From contig NC_020506.1 of the NCBI RefSeq assembly GCF_000344785.1, positions 2,418,001-2,482,000 of the forward strand: 64,000 bases of DNA. The letters are read 5' to 3'. A model generated the notes under the pieces. It did no database searches and was not told the origin of the DNA. It worked only from the letters and a program-made list of their open reading frames with translations. Below are positions 43,209 through 52,961 of the stretch, piece after piece. Made by a program: the position numbers and the translations under genes. Each line of letters opens with the position of its first letter. The stretch's first letter is position 1. This DNA comes from Corynebacterium callunae DSM 20147 (GTDB lineage Bacteria; Actinomycetota; Actinomycetes; Mycobacteriales; Mycobacteriaceae).

Positions 43209-44789
43209 CTAAGGCAGGAAACGCAACTTCTTACCCAGCTTCAGTGCGGTGACCATCGCATCGGCATAAACCTTGCGGGAGATTACGGCAGGGCCACGCA
43301 TAGAGATAAAGCGCTGCTCTGCCACATTGCGGATTTCGGTGTACTTGAGCAAGCCGTCTGGTCCGTGGCGACGTCCCATTCCGGACTGCTTCATGCCACC
43401 AAGCGGTACGGAAACAGTAGCCCAGGATGCTGCATAACCATCGTTGATGCCCACGCCGCCTGCTTCAATCTGGCTGGCGATCTTGCGTCCGGTTTCAGGG
43501 GCTGCAAATACGGAGGCATTCAGACCATAGGACGTGCCATTAGCCTTCTCCACGGCCTCTTCAAGGGATGCAACCTTTTCAATGTAGACAACAGGACCAA
43601 AGACCTCGTCGCTAAGCACTGGGGTACCGGCAGGGACGTCAACCAGCACGGTTGGCTCATAGAAGTACGGACCTAGGTCCGGGCGGGCTTTGCCGCCCGC
43701 CAACACCCTGGCGCCGTGTTCGCGGGCTTCATCAACAAAGCGGGAGACGGTGTCTAGCTGGGTTTGATTGATAAGTGAGCCCATATCAATATCCCAGTTA
43801 AAACCGCTGCCAATCTTCATGGCTTCTACCGCTACCTTCATGCGGTTAACTACCTCGGTGTAGACCGGTTCTTCGACGTAGATGCGCTCAATGGAGACAC
43901 ATAACTGGCCGGAGTTGGAGAAACATGCGCTGGTGATTTCGCGCATCACCAAATCAAGATCGGCATCTTTGGCAATAATCAGTGGGTTTTTGCCACCTAG
44001 CTCTGCAGAGTAACCAATCAGGCGCTCGCCAACCTGGCGGCCGAGGATGCGACCGGTCTTGGTGGAGCCGGTGAACATAAGGTAATCACAACGGTCAGCA
44101 ATAGCACTACCAACAACAGTTCCAGAACCGGTAACTACCTGCATCAGATCGCGGGGCAAGCCGGATTCATAGAGGAAGAGGACGGCGATCAGGCAGGAGA
44201 AAGGAGTATTGGAATCTGGCTTCGCCACCACACCATTACCGGCAAGCAGTGCTGGAATTGCATCAGAAATACCCAAAGCAAGAGGATAATTCCACGGGGT
44301 AATCTGTCCAACCACACCCTTGGGAATATGCTGCTCCACGCTGCGGGTGGCAATTGGAAGGGCACCCGGGCGCTTCTTTTCTCCAATGAGCTTGCCGACA
44401 TTATTTGCGTAATAACGGGCGTTGATGGCCACGTCCATAACCTCATCCAGGGCAGAAGCACGGTTTTTGCCGGTTTCTAGCTGGACAATGTCCATAAGCA
44501 ATTCGCGGTTATCAAGCACGCGGTCATGGAAGGCGCGGAAGATTTCCTGGCGCTGTTCAATAGGAGTTTGAGCCCACTTTTGCTGTGCAGCACGTGCCAG
44601 CTCAAAGGCGTATTCCACATCTTCCACAGTGCCGGATAAAACGGTGCCGATGGTTTCACCATTAAATGAGGATTTAACATCTACTTTTTCAGCATCTGCT
44701 GCGCCAGCAGTTTTGGTGTTGGTGGTGAGGTTGAGCAGTTTGCGGTGCAGATCTTCCGGCAAAGGGCCCATGGGGAAACGCTTATGCAT
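43209..44789 (-). CDS. NAD(P)-dependent aldehyde dehydrogenase, GabD2-like
   Basis: The 526-residue enzyme oxidises an aldehyde to the acid; the closest known group is the mycobacterial GabD2 type succinate-semialdehyde dehydrogenase. The catalytic Glu is in YSAELGGKNP, the Cys in NSGQLCVSIERI, and the cofactor loop in FTGSTKTGRILG. A C-terminal extension of about 40 residues (MRGPAVISRKVYADAMVTAL) is not in the basic fold. Next to the MpaB-type oxygenase gene it may oxidise that enzyme's aldehyde product; the true substrate is unknown. Confidence 0.88.
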   Translation of the reverse strand: MHKRFPMGPLPEDLHRKLLNLTTNTKTAGAADAEKVDVKSSFNGETIGTVLSGTVEDVEYAFELARAAQQKWAQTPIEQRQEIFRAFHDRVLDNRELLMDIVQLETGKNRASALDEVMDVAINARYYANNVGKLIGEKKRPGALPIATRSVEQHIPKGVVGQITPWNYPLALGISDAIPALLAGNGVVAKPDSNTPFSCLIAVLFLYESGLPRDLMQVVTGSGTVVGSAIADRCDYLMFTGSTKTGRILGRQVGERLIGYSAELGGKNPLIIAKDADLDLVMREITSACFSNSGQLCVSIERIYVEEPVYTEVVNRMKVAVEAMKIGSGFNWDIDMGSLINQTQLDTVSRFVDEAREHGARVLAGGKARPDLGPYFYEPTVLVDVPAGTPVLSDEVFGPVVYIEKVASLEEAVEKANGTSYGLNASVFAAPETGRKIASQIEAGGVGINDGYAASWATVSVPLGGMKQSGMGRRHGPDGLLKYTEIRNVAEQRFISMRGPAVISRKVYADAMVTALKLGKKLRFLP

Positions 44790-44976
44790 TATTTTTTAGC
44801 TTTCTTTTTAGAGGAGTTTTACTAAAGGCTATGTAGTTTTGCACGCCCAGCGCCACACAGTCGCCACATCAGTGCCACACAAGCAGCGCCAGTTAACGCA
44901 GATAGCGGAGATAACCCCGTCGCAGCAGTTGAAAAACTGCCCACAGAATCATCTCCGCATTTCAAGATGCAGGATC

Positions 44977-46026
44977 TTAGAAAGGACATCCTGCAGCGCG
45001 ACGTTCCTGAATGGACATGGTCTCGCTGGCCAAAGGCTCATGCGCAGCGGCATCTTCCTTAGGGTTCTTCTTGGAAAGAGTTGCGGTGGATACGCGCTTA
45101 TCCCAGTTTTGGACAGCCTCGCGCTGTTCCTCCGCACCAAGCATGCCATGGTAGGCCATAAATTCGCGGCCCGGGCTCATGTAGCGGGATTTCAGCGGAA
45201 GCTTCGGGAAGATAAAGCGAATAACCTTGCACAGGCGTTCAAAGCGCTTGATGTCTTTTTTGCTCCAGTCCAGCTGCAAAATATCACGCTGGGAATCTTC
45301 CAAGGTGCCCACGGTTACCCAGATCAAGCTGCGCATGGCGGGCTTCCAGATGATGTCCCATACCTTCTTTGGAATGCCATCTGGGCACTTTTGCTGCTCA
45401 ACTCGGGCGGTGCGCAGCGCAAAGTCCACGGTGTCATTGCGCTCCAGCTCGGTTGCAGTCATGTGCTCGATATAGGCGATGAGATCGGCATAGTTATCAA
45501 TAACTGGGCGGTTGGACATGCCGTATTTTTCCCACCAGGTCACGCCTTCACGAACCAGCTGGTCACGCTGCTCAGCGGTGAATGGGGTGCCAAAAAGATC
45601 CTGGGTGCGGATTACGCGGTACACAAATGTGGCGTGTGCCCACCAGAAAATCTCTGGGTTAAGTGAGTGGTAGCGGCTGCCATCGCGCAAGGTTCCTTGA
45701 ATATCTACGTGGTAGTCACGGATGCGCTGTGGCAGCGGGTTTCCCTCTTCAACGTAGATCGACTCAATGATCTGCGGGGTGGATCGCTGCAAACGCGCGA
45801 ATGGCTCCTCGAAGAACTTGGAGTGGTCCAGTAGGGACTGACCAATCGCGGGGTGCATATTCTGCAAAATTCCGGTGTATCCACGCAGCAAATGAATTCG
45901 GGCGTCTGCTCCGTATTGCCACAGGAGAGAGTTGGGGCCGAGTTCCGCACGGCGGAGGTCATCCCTTTGGGAGTGTGCACCATCATCAGGATTATGGTTG
46001 GTGTCTGGGTTGGCAGCGGTAGTCAT
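44977..46026 (-). CDS. MpaB/DUF2236-type oxygenase
   Basis: The 349-residue protein belongs to the haem-dependent oxygenase family that includes MpaB and the rubber-cleaving Lcp. Conserved traits: LLRGYTGILQNMHPAIGQSL near the start, RDYHVDIQGTLRDGSRY, a central FWWAHATFVYRVI with a candidate haem-ligand His, and YGMSNRPVIDNYADL. It ends in GCPF. No signal peptide is visible. It is flanked by two aldehyde dehydrogenase genes and is divergent from the second by 99 bases. Oxidative cleavage to aldehydes followed by their oxidation is an attractive but unproven pathway. Confidence 0.82.
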   Translation of the reverse strand: MTTAANPDTNHNPDDGAHSQRDDLRRAELGPNSLLWQYGADARIHLLRGYTGILQNMHPAIGQSLLDHSKFFEEPFARLQRSTPQIIESIYVEEGNPLPQRIRDYHVDIQGTLRDGSRYHSLNPEIFWWAHATFVYRVIRTQDLFGTPFTAEQRDQLVREGVTWWEKYGMSNRPVIDNYADLIAYIEHMTATELERNDTVDFALRTARVEQQKCPDGIPKKVWDIIWKPAMRSLIWVTVGTLEDSQRDILQLDWSKKDIKRFERLCKVIRFIFPKLPLKSRYMSPGREFMAYHGMLGAEEQREAVQNWDKRVSTATLSKKNPKEDAAAHEPLASETMSIQERRAAGCPF

Positions 46027-46125
46027 TATCGCTTCCTTTCTCGGGCTGTCTATGTTGCCAAATCTAGTGACTTAGGCGACACTGGACAATCAAAGTTGAC
46101 TCATACCACAAGGAGTTGTCCAAAA

Positions 46126-47628
46126 GTGACAAATGCAATTAACACCCTAAGCGTCAGTGCACAACGGGTTTCAGAAATCCTGGCGGGCATCCCTACCCAA
46201 TTGCTTATCGACGGGGGCTTGCAGGACGCAAGCGATGGCGCAACCTTTGAGGTCTTAAACCCGGCCACCGGGGAAAAGCTTTGCGACGTCGCCTCAGCAA
46301 GTGGACTCGACGCAATCCAGGCGATGGTCGCAGCCCACAACGCCCAAAAAGAGTGGGCACACACCCCAGCACGTACCCGTGCCAGCTTGCTGCACAAGCT
46401 CTTTGATTTAATCCAGGAAAACGCCGAAGAACTCGCCGTCATTATGACCCTTGAAATGGGCAAACCCCTGGAGCAGTCCTATGGCGAAGTTACCTATGGT
46501 GGCGAATTCTTCCGTTGGTTTGCTGAGCAAGCAGCCCACCTAGATGGCCACTATTCCGATACTCCAGAGGGCAATCTGCGCATGATGGTTAGCCATCAGC
46601 CAATTGGCCCAACCTATGCGGTCACTCCATGGAATTTCCCACTAGCAATGGCCACTCGCAAGCTCGCACCGGCCTTGGCAGCTGGTTGCACCACCATTGT
46701 GAAGCCTTCTGAGCTCACCCCACTTACCACTCTTAAGCTGGGACAACTGATCCAAGAAGCCGGTTTCCCTGCAGGAGTTGTCAACATTTTGCCAACCCTT
46801 GATGCTCCTGCAGTGTCCGATGCAATCATGAGCGATCGTCGGCTGCGCAAGATTTCCTTCACCGGTTCCACCGAAGTTGGACGCCACCTGCTACGCAGCG
46901 CTGCCGATAACATCTTGCGTACTTCCATGGAATTGGGCGGTAATGCACCATTTATTGTGCTGGAGGATGCCGATCTTGAGCTCGCCGTAGAAGGTGCTGT
47001 AGCTGCGAAAATGCGCAATATGGGTGAGGCTTGCACCGCTGCCAACCGCTTTATTGTGCATGCCTCCCTGGCGGATCAATTCGCTTCCCGTTTGGCCACC
47101 AAGTTCCGCGATATGAAGGTGGGCAATGGCCTTGATCCAGAAACCTATTGCGGACCACTGATCTCTGAAAAAGCGCTTGAGCGAGTGGCTGGACTGGTTG
47201 AAGATGCAGCCCAAAGAGGCGCGCAGATTTTGTGCGGTGGACACAAAATTGAGGGCGCAGGCAATTTCTATCCTCCCACCGTTTTGCACAATGTTCCAGC
47301 CGGTTCTCGTGTACTAACAGAGGAGATTTTTGGACCTGTCGCACCGATCATCAGCTTCCAAACCTTGGAAGAAGCAATCGAACTGGCCAATGACACCGAA
47401 TACGGCTTGGCCTCCTATCTTTACACCCGCGATGTTCAGCTCGGCCTGGAAATCAATGAGCACCTAGAAGCAGGACTTATGGGTCTCAACGTTGGTGTTA
47501 TTTCCAATGCGGCGGCACCTTTTGGTGGACTTAAGCAGTCCGGCATGGGCCGTGAAGGTGGCCAAGAGGGCATCCATGACTACATGGATACTCGTTATGT
47601 TGGTTTACCCCGCAGCAACCGCCTCTGA
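46126..47628 (+). CDS. gabD: Succinate-semialdehyde dehydrogenase family enzyme
   Basis: The 500-residue product is an aldehyde dehydrogenase with TPWNFPLAMATRKLAPALAA, the cofactor loop FTGSTEVGRHL, catalytic Glu in MELGGNAPF and catalytic Cys in NMGEACTAANRF. The A-N-R-F context after Cys is that of GabD. I start at GTG 46126 because AGGAG lies at 46111-46115; the long upstream in-frame reading crosses the divergent oxygenase gene and is not coding. Substrate assignment to succinate semialdehyde is by family and could be a related aldehyde. Confidence 0.88.
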   Translation: MTNAINTLSVSAQRVSEILAGIPTQLLIDGGLQDASDGATFEVLNPATGEKLCDVASASGLDAIQAMVAAHNAQKEWAHTPARTRASLLHKLFDLIQENAEELAVIMTLEMGKPLEQSYGEVTYGGEFFRWFAEQAAHLDGHYSDTPEGNLRMMVSHQPIGPTYAVTPWNFPLAMATRKLAPALAAGCTTIVKPSELTPLTTLKLGQLIQEAGFPAGVVNILPTLDAPAVSDAIMSDRRLRKISFTGSTEVGRHLLRSAADNILRTSMELGGNAPFIVLEDADLELAVEGAVAAKMRNMGEACTAANRFIVHASLADQFASRLATKFRDMKVGNGLDPETYCGPLISEKALERVAGLVEDAAQRGAQILCGGHKIEGAGNFYPPTVLHNVPAGSRVLTEEIFGPVAPIISFQTLEEAIELANDTEYGLASYLYTRDVQLGLEINEHLEAGLMGLNVGVISNAAAPFGGLKQSGMGREGGQEGIHDYMDTRYVGLPRSNRL

Positions 47629-48040
47629 ATAGCGAAAACGGGGCTCAGTTCAATGCGCCTGTAGACCCCCTCTTTAGTTGCATCGCACTGCAGGCATCCA
47701 CCAATCGGAGCCCAGACAAATTTCCCTTTTGTTGGTAGGTATCTAATACGGATAGAAGCTAGGTCGAGATTGAGTGATACCTAAATGTCAGGGGAAAGAC
47801 GTTTAGGCATCTCGAATGTTTGCTCGGCTTTGTCTCATAATTTCTCTTCATGCAAACTGCAATATCCGAAGAGCGCTTGAAGTAGTAGATTCCATGTTTA
47901 AAAGCCGTCACCTTACTTGTTTTCAATACCCCTAAGCTGACATAGAATAAATGACGGATTAAGTGACAATGTTTTCGGGCGTGGGTGTAGTGATTGCGGT
48001 TGGCACGTAAACGATCGTATTTATGATGGGATAATACTAT
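47629..48040. other. Gene-free region after gabD
   Basis: About 410 bases, AT-rich in the second half, with no reading frame that resembles a protein and no clear terminator. It forms the left edge of the decayed island. Confidence 0.5.
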
Positions 48041-48351
48041 AGCGTTGATTGGCTATATGCGGGTCTCGAAGTCGGATGGATCCGGACTATTTATATGAAG
48101 ACCGGGCGTCGGGCAAACAAGAAGATCGCCTGGAATCAGCCAGGGCCTGCGGGCGTAAGGGAGGGCGACCATTCAAGATGACCGCGGCCAAGGTGAGGTT
48201 GACGATGGCCTCGATGAGGCAACCAGAGATCAGTGTTGCTGCCTTTGCCCGGAGTTGGGGATTACCCGAGAGATTCTCTACCGGCATGTCTCACCGACAG
48301 GAGAGTTGCGCGAAAACGGTCGGAAACTGCTCGCTGGCAGCTGACCACCAG
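48041..48351 (+). pseudogene. Remnant of a Tn3-type resolvase/DNA invertase
   Basis: Three frames carry pieces of one serine recombinase in the right order. LIGYMRVSKSDGS (48045 on) is the N-terminus with the catalytic Ser in RVS. A second frame gives PDYLYEDRASGKQEDR and then, after a clear internal deletion of most of the catalytic domain, ARACGRKGGRPFKMTAAKVR. A one-base shift near 48256 leads to ITREILYRHVSPTGELRENG, the DNA-binding end. It has at least two deletions and a frameshift, so it is dead. It marks a past mobile element. Confidence 0.85.
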
Positions 48352-48558
48352 TGACGAAGCACTGTCCCGGTGGGAGGGATCATCTCCGCGATTGGGAAAC
48401 CGATCCCAGTGCGTAGGCTGAGAAAAACTGGGGGACGGGCAGGTTGCGCGCTACCGCACGCTTCTCAGTGCAATCCAGATGGATGGAATAACTACTTTCT
48501 TTGTGCTGCAGGCTAATCAATGGAGAGCAGGGAGAAGGTCCTAGGTACAGTGCCTAAT
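48352..48558. other. Spacer between the resolvase remnant and the broken nuclease-like gene
   Basis: No protein-like frame or clean repeat is seen here; transposase remains are not recognisable. Confidence 0.4.
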
Positions 48559-49789
48559 TTAGTTACCTTTTTCCATCTCTTTCATCCGCTTTTCGAATCG
48601 GCGGAACAAGTTTTCAAATGCCTGCTTACACCGCTTCTTTACGGCGCGTGGTAGTCGTAAAGCCGTTCCCTCGTGGTGGGCGAACTGGTGGAATGCCCAG
48701 CTATCCAGCTCGGAATTCCGCCATCGCTTAATAGTCTCGCTAACGCGTGGTCCCTGCGATTCACCAATGTGCTCCACCAGGAGAAGATCTTTATACGTCA
48801 TCAGGGCCAGGGGCAAGACATTGTGCTGTTGAAGAAGGTTCTTGCGTTCTAGGAATTCCTGGGTCGTAGCTGCTACCGGAAGTGTCCATGGCAGCGAGTA
48901 GTCCCCGGAAATGATCAAAGGAATGAACGTAGGATCACCAGACAGTGGGCTCCCAATCAATGGAGATGCGTCTTTGGTGAGCAACTCAACCATCGAGTTG
49001 AGTTGATCGGCTTTTCTATCCGTCATCAACATGGAGACTTCCTTACTAAGTCTTTCCACGTCGGATTGTCCGTGAGTTACCCGCCTAATCGGTTCCCTGA
49101 AAGTAGCATCAATGATGAGCCAGGTGTTGTCGAACTGTAGGACGAAGTCGGGGATCTTGGGCTGCTGTCTTTTACTACCTGAGCTAGCAAATGCCGATTC
49201 CAACTCAGTTTCATCCCAGACTCGGCTGGTCAGTTGATCAGTTTTGCTGCGTCTTTCATGGAAGGTACGTTCCAATACTTCAGATACGTCGGCTTCGAAC
49301 TGGGCTCCAATGGCACGGTGAAATGCATCTTTACGTTCAGTGCCCTGCTGCTGGTCAAAAATCTCCAAATACTGACGCACTTCGTGGGAGAAGTGCTCGC
49401 GCATAGACCGTTTGACCAGCCATCCCAGATGGATGACGAGATAGGATCCGTCTTTTAAGCGGAGAAGTGGGTTCTGCTTGATGGCGTCGAAGTTACAGTA
49501 CTGTCCTGACGTTTCATGTAGCTCTTGTTTAAGCGTGGGTACATCAGTGCTTAATGCCTGTAGTGCTTCTTCGTGTGAGGTATCAGTCAGGTGCGCCCAG
49601 GTTATGAAGTGAGGCGGAAAACCAAATGCCGACCTTTGAGGTGCTGTGCAATGAACTACTACAGGGCAATGTCAATGAAAGCCTCGATATCAGAGCCCGT
49701 GGCCTCAGGGAATAATTCCCGGGGCTCGCCCTTATTTTCTGTTGAGTCGCAGCATCAACATTGTCGTTCCAGGTGTCCCCCACAGTCAT
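48559..49789 (-). pseudogene. Broken gene with PD-(D/E)XK nuclease-like core
   Basis: An open 281-codon part (48559-49404) contains HRAIGAQFEADVSEVLE, then IPDFVLQFDNTWLIIDATF, the layout of a PD-(D/E)XK core with Thr where Lys is expected. The frame stays open without a start codon to 49671 and reads protein-like (FDAIKQNPLLRLKDGSYLVI). Further upstream the sequence continues in a second frame (RELFPEATGSDIEAFIDIAL, then two TAG stops, FIAQHLKGRHL) and begins in a third at ATG 49789 (MTVGDTWNDNVDAA). So one gene of about 410 codons was broken by at least two frameshifts and two stops. Family not identified. Confidence 0.6.
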
Positions 49790-50280
49790 TCAGAGGTACG
49801 AGCCACAAGATAGGGCAACGGAAGCTGCTGATTGAAGTAGATATTGGCAATTAAACCCGTCGCCAGAGGCTCTGCGAGGTGTCCCTATCGGGTGACATCC
49901 GGGTTGTCCGGCCAATCCTGGGGCAAATCACCAGAATCATCTAGGTCCTCGGCCACCCCAGGAGCGCACAGATCAGAAGATCCAGATCATTCTCTCCATC
50001 ATCAAGCCCATCGTCTTCGTCCCTGAGCAGAAGGAACTCGCGCATTGTCGTTAAAACTACCTGTGGAGCGATGAGGCGATGACCTTGTGTGAGTGCGCGC
50101 TCCACCGAGAATCGAAGCTTTGTGTCTTTTATACGTCCGCCCACAGCCGATCCGTAGTTGAAGCAGTCCCCGATTCGGAGCTCACGTCGGCGAGCATCAG
50201 AGCGAAGCGTGCCAAAGTTTCTCTAAAGGGAAGCTGTTTCCATACTTGTTCTTTCTACTCTTCGTGGTCAAGACAGTCAT
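49786..50280 (-). pseudogene. Broken companion gene upstream of the nuclease-like one
   Basis: It starts at ATG 50280 (MTVLTTKSRKNKYGNSF), changes frame near 50213 to FGTLRSDARRRELRIGDCFN, then ALTQGHRLIAPQVVLTTMRE, returns to the first frame near 49960 (VAEDLDDSGDLPQDWPDNPD), meets a TAG at 49885-49887 and continues LATGLIANIYFNQQLPLPYL to a TGA that overlaps the next ATG as ATGA. The overlap and the shared protein-like flow say the two genes were a coupled operon. I do not recognise the family; two cancelling frameshifts and one nonsense codon make it non-functional. Confidence 0.5.
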
Positions 50281-50702
50281 CCTTTGCATGTGGAGAGTGT
50301 GTGATGGATGTGGACGCTACCTCCCGCAGGAGGCGTCTGCACGACCCGGGGAGCCCTTTTACGTTGCGCGATCGGCTTCACCCCACATGGTCAGAGGTGC
50401 GTCGTGTAGCAACGCTTAGGAAGTGGAGCGTCCCCGCGGTTGTAGCAGGGCCTCGTCGCGTTCGGGCGCTTGCCACTTCAGATTCCCCTGATCAACGCGG
50501 CACGCAGTCGGGGCACGCGCGTGAGCTTGTGGAGGCGGCGCTGGGCCAGGTGGGAGTCGACAAGCTTGTGAACCCGGTAAACCGCCACAACACCTATCGG
50601 GATTCGAAAGACCCCAGGTGAAGGTGTAGAGGCTGAACGGTGAGGCTGTTTTTCTCTACTCTGGCCTATGTAACCAATAACCGATTTGTAGCAGGTGAGA
50701 AG
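50281..50702. other. Region upstream of katE without a supported gene
   Basis: The plus strand has a 180-codon open frame crossing here but its residue make-up is unlike a folded protein and it overlaps the broken minus-strand genes. Base composition becomes GC-rich from about 50300 on, as in katE. The katE promoter must lie here. Confidence 0.5.
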
Positions 50703-52865
50703 ATGACCCCGAAGAACAATCCCGCAGCCTCCCCGCAGGGCGACAAGGCCCCCGGTACCCCGGGCAACGCCACCCCAGATAAGAACGAGCCCACTACCCC
50801 GGCCACGCCTCCCGTACCGAAACCGGATCAGCAGGCGCCGCGGGCGGTCTCCCCGACCGGCTGCCCGTTCCACATCGGCGCCGGCGAGCCCGATCCCCGC
50901 GCCCAGCAGGGTGAGTACCTGACCACCGCTCAGGGTGCACGTCTGAGCGAGAGCAGCCACTCGCTGCGCGCTGGAACCCGTGGCCCCCTACTCATGCAGG
51001 ACCACCATTTCCGCGAAAAGATCACCCACTTCGACCACGAGCGCATCCCTGAGCGCGTGGTCCACGCCCGTGGTGCAGGCGCACACGGCATGTTCAAGGC
51101 CAATGGTGCAGCCTCTAAGATTTCCAAGGCGGGTGTGTTTACCAAGGACAAGGAAACTCCCGTATTCGTGCGCTTTTCCACTGTGTTGGGTTCCCGTGGC
51201 TCCGCCGACAGCGTGCGCGACACCCGCGGCTGGGGCGTGAAGTTCTACACCGACGAAGGCACCTGGGACCTGGTGGGCAACAACATCCCAGTTTTCTTCA
51301 TCCAGGATGGCATCAAGTTCCCGGACGTCGTCCACGCCGCCAAACCGCACCCAGACAGGGAGATCCCCCAGGCACAAAGCGCGCATGACACGTTCTGGGA
51401 CTTCGCGGGCCTTCACACGGAGGCTACTCACCACACCTTCTGGAACATGTCGGACCGTGGAATCCCCCGTTCCTTCCGCACCATGGAAGGCTTCGGCATC
51501 CACACCTTCCGCATGATCAACGACGCCGGCGAGACCACCCTGGTCAAGTTCCACTTCAAGCCACGTCTCGGCGTCCACTCCCAAGTGTGGGAGGAAGCGC
51601 AGATCACCGGTGGCGTGGACCCGGACTTCCACCGTCGCGATCTCGCCGACGCCATCGAAGCCGGCTCCTACCCCGAGTGGGACCTGGGTGTTCAGGTCTT
51701 CCCGGACACCAAGGAGCAGATGTTCGAGGGCATTGATCTACTCGACCCGACGAAAATCGTCCCGGAAGAGCTCGCCCCGGTGGAGATCATCGGCACCCTG
51801 ACCTTGAACAAGAACCCAGGAAACTACTTCGAGGAGACCGAACAGGTCGCCTTCCACCCGGGCCACCTAGTTCCCGGTATTGACGTGACCAACGACCCTC
51901 TGTTGCAGGCACGCCTTTTTTCCTACCTGGATACCCAGATCAGCCGGCTGGGCGGGCCGAACTTCTCCCAGCTGCCCATCAACCGCCCGCACGCGCCCGT
52001 CAACGACAACCTCCGAGACGGCATGTACCAGCAGGGCGCACACACGGGCGTCGCACCCTACAAGCCGAACAGCCTGGACGAGGGCAACCCCACCGAGGCA
52101 AGCGTCAACGAGGGTGCACTTATCGATGTCCCGCAACCCGTTGAGGGCCACATCACTCGTGAGAACCCGGCCTCCTTCGAGGACCACTTCTCGCAGCCGC
52201 GCATGTTCTACCTGTCCCTGTCGGAGGTGGAGAAGAAGCACCTGACCGACGCATTCTCTTTCGAGCTGGGCAAGTGCTACGAGGAGAACGTCAAGCTCCG
52301 GTACCTTGACGTTCTGGCCCACGTAGACCAAGGCCTGGCAGAAGCCGTCGCGGACAACCTAGGCCTGCCTCACCCGGAGCCTCAAGAAGTCGCCGACGTG
52401 CAGCCATCGCCTGCTCTGTCCCAGGTGGGCGACACCTGGCCCGTCGACGGCCGTCAGGTCGCGGTTCTGATCAACTCCGGAGCAGACCTCCGTGGTGTGG
52501 GTGCGCTTCTCGATACCCTCTTCGACGACGGCGTGACCCCGCTGATCGTCTCGGATAAGGGCGGCACCGTTACTACAGATGGCGCGGAGGTCTCCGTGTC
52601 GCGCACCTACCTCACCGCCCGCTCCATCGAGTTTGATGCTGTCGTGGTGGTCAACCCTCCTGCTATCCCGGAGGTGGCCACAATGTTGGGTGAATTTGAG
52701 CGCCACAAGAAGGCAATCATCCTCGCTGGGCCGGATGCCCCCGTCGCACTGGGTGCTGCTCGCGTCGAAGTCAACCAGCCCGGTATCGTCGCCGTCGCCT
52801 CCCCATCCGAGGCTGCGGCCCCGGTGACGGAGCTTCTCGCTTCCCACCGCGTCTGGGAGCGGTAA
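50703..52865 (+). CDS. katE: Large-subunit (clade 2, HPII-type) monofunctional catalase
   Basis: It destroys hydrogen peroxide with haem. Residues: catalytic His in [13 protein letters not shown], Asn in [13 protein letters not shown], proximal Tyr in [10 protein letters not shown]. The 720-residue product has a Pro-rich N-terminal tail and, after about 560, the flavodoxin/DJ-1-like C-terminal domain ([17 protein letters not shown]) that marks the large-subunit type. I start at ATG 50703. The gene is visibly richer in G+C at third positions than all neighbours, and follows a decayed mobile region, so it was probably acquired from a GC-rich actinobacterium. Confidence 0.95.
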   Translation: MTPKNNPAASPQGDKAPGTPGNATPDKNEPTTPATPPVPKPDQQAPRAVSPTGCPFHIGAGEPDPRAQQGEYLTTAQGARLSESSHSLRAGTRGPLLMQDHHFREKITHFDHERIPERVVHARGAGAHGMFKANGAASKISKAGVFTKDKETPVFVRFSTVLGSRGSADSVRDTRGWGVKFYTDEGTWDLVGNNIPVFFIQDGIKFPDVVHAAKPHPDREIPQAQSAHDTFWDFAGLHTEATHHTFWNMSDRGIPRSFRTMEGFGIHTFRMINDAGETTLVKFHFKPRLGVHSQVWEEAQITGGVDPDFHRRDLADAIEAGSYPEWDLGVQVFPDTKEQMFEGIDLLDPTKIVPEELAPVEIIGTLTLNKNPGNYFEETEQVAFHPGHLVPGIDVTNDPLLQARLFSYLDTQISRLGGPNFSQLPINRPHAPVNDNLRDGMYQQGAHTGVAPYKPNSLDEGNPTEASVNEGALIDVPQPVEGHITRENPASFEDHFSQPRMFYLSLSEVEKKHLTDAFSFELGKCYEENVKLRYLDVLAHVDQGLAEAVADNLGLPHPEPQEVADVQPSPALSQVGDTWPVDGRQVAVLINSGADLRGVGALLDTLFDDGVTPLIVSDKGGTVTTDGAEVSVSRTYLTARSIEFDAVVVVNPPAIPEVATMLGEFERHKKAIILAGPDAPVALGAARVEVNQPGIVAVASPSEAAAPVTELLASHRVWER

Positions 52866-52884
52866 GAAGCAAATATTGATATCG

Positions 52885-52920
52885 TGGCACCCGGAAAATT
52901 GCCCGACCTGCCGGGTGCCA
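52885..52920 (+). terminator. Hairpin after katE
   Basis: TGGCACCCGG pairs with CCGGGTGCCA around a 16-base loop. No T-run follows, so it may be a weak or factor-dependent terminator. Confidence 0.6.
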
Positions 52921-52936
52921 TGAGGGGGTTCAGTTC

Positions 52937-52950
52937 AGTTCATATGAACT
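52937..52950. repeat. Perfect 14-bp palindrome AGTTCATATGAACT
   Basis: It lies between the converging katE and ppk2 ends. Flanking GGGGG and CCCC could extend it to a hairpin that stops ppk2 transcription. Confidence 0.5.
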
Positions 52951-52961
52951 ACCCCTTTTAT

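Noticed and set aside
45853-46125. Upstream extension of the gabD frame
   Set aside because: It lies inside the divergent oxygenase gene; a ribosome site supports the GTG at 46126.
48559-49404. Complete 281-residue gene from ATG 49404
   Set aside because: The frame stays open and protein-like for 89 codons upstream without a start codon, so the ATG is internal to a broken longer gene.
50079-50621. 180-codon plus-strand open frame before katE
   Set aside because: Residue composition is odd (many Cys, Arg, Ser), there is no clear ribosome site, and it overlaps the protein-like minus-strand remains.
50478-50960. 160-codon minus-strand open frame
   Set aside because: A shadow of GC-rich katE and its leader; no motif.
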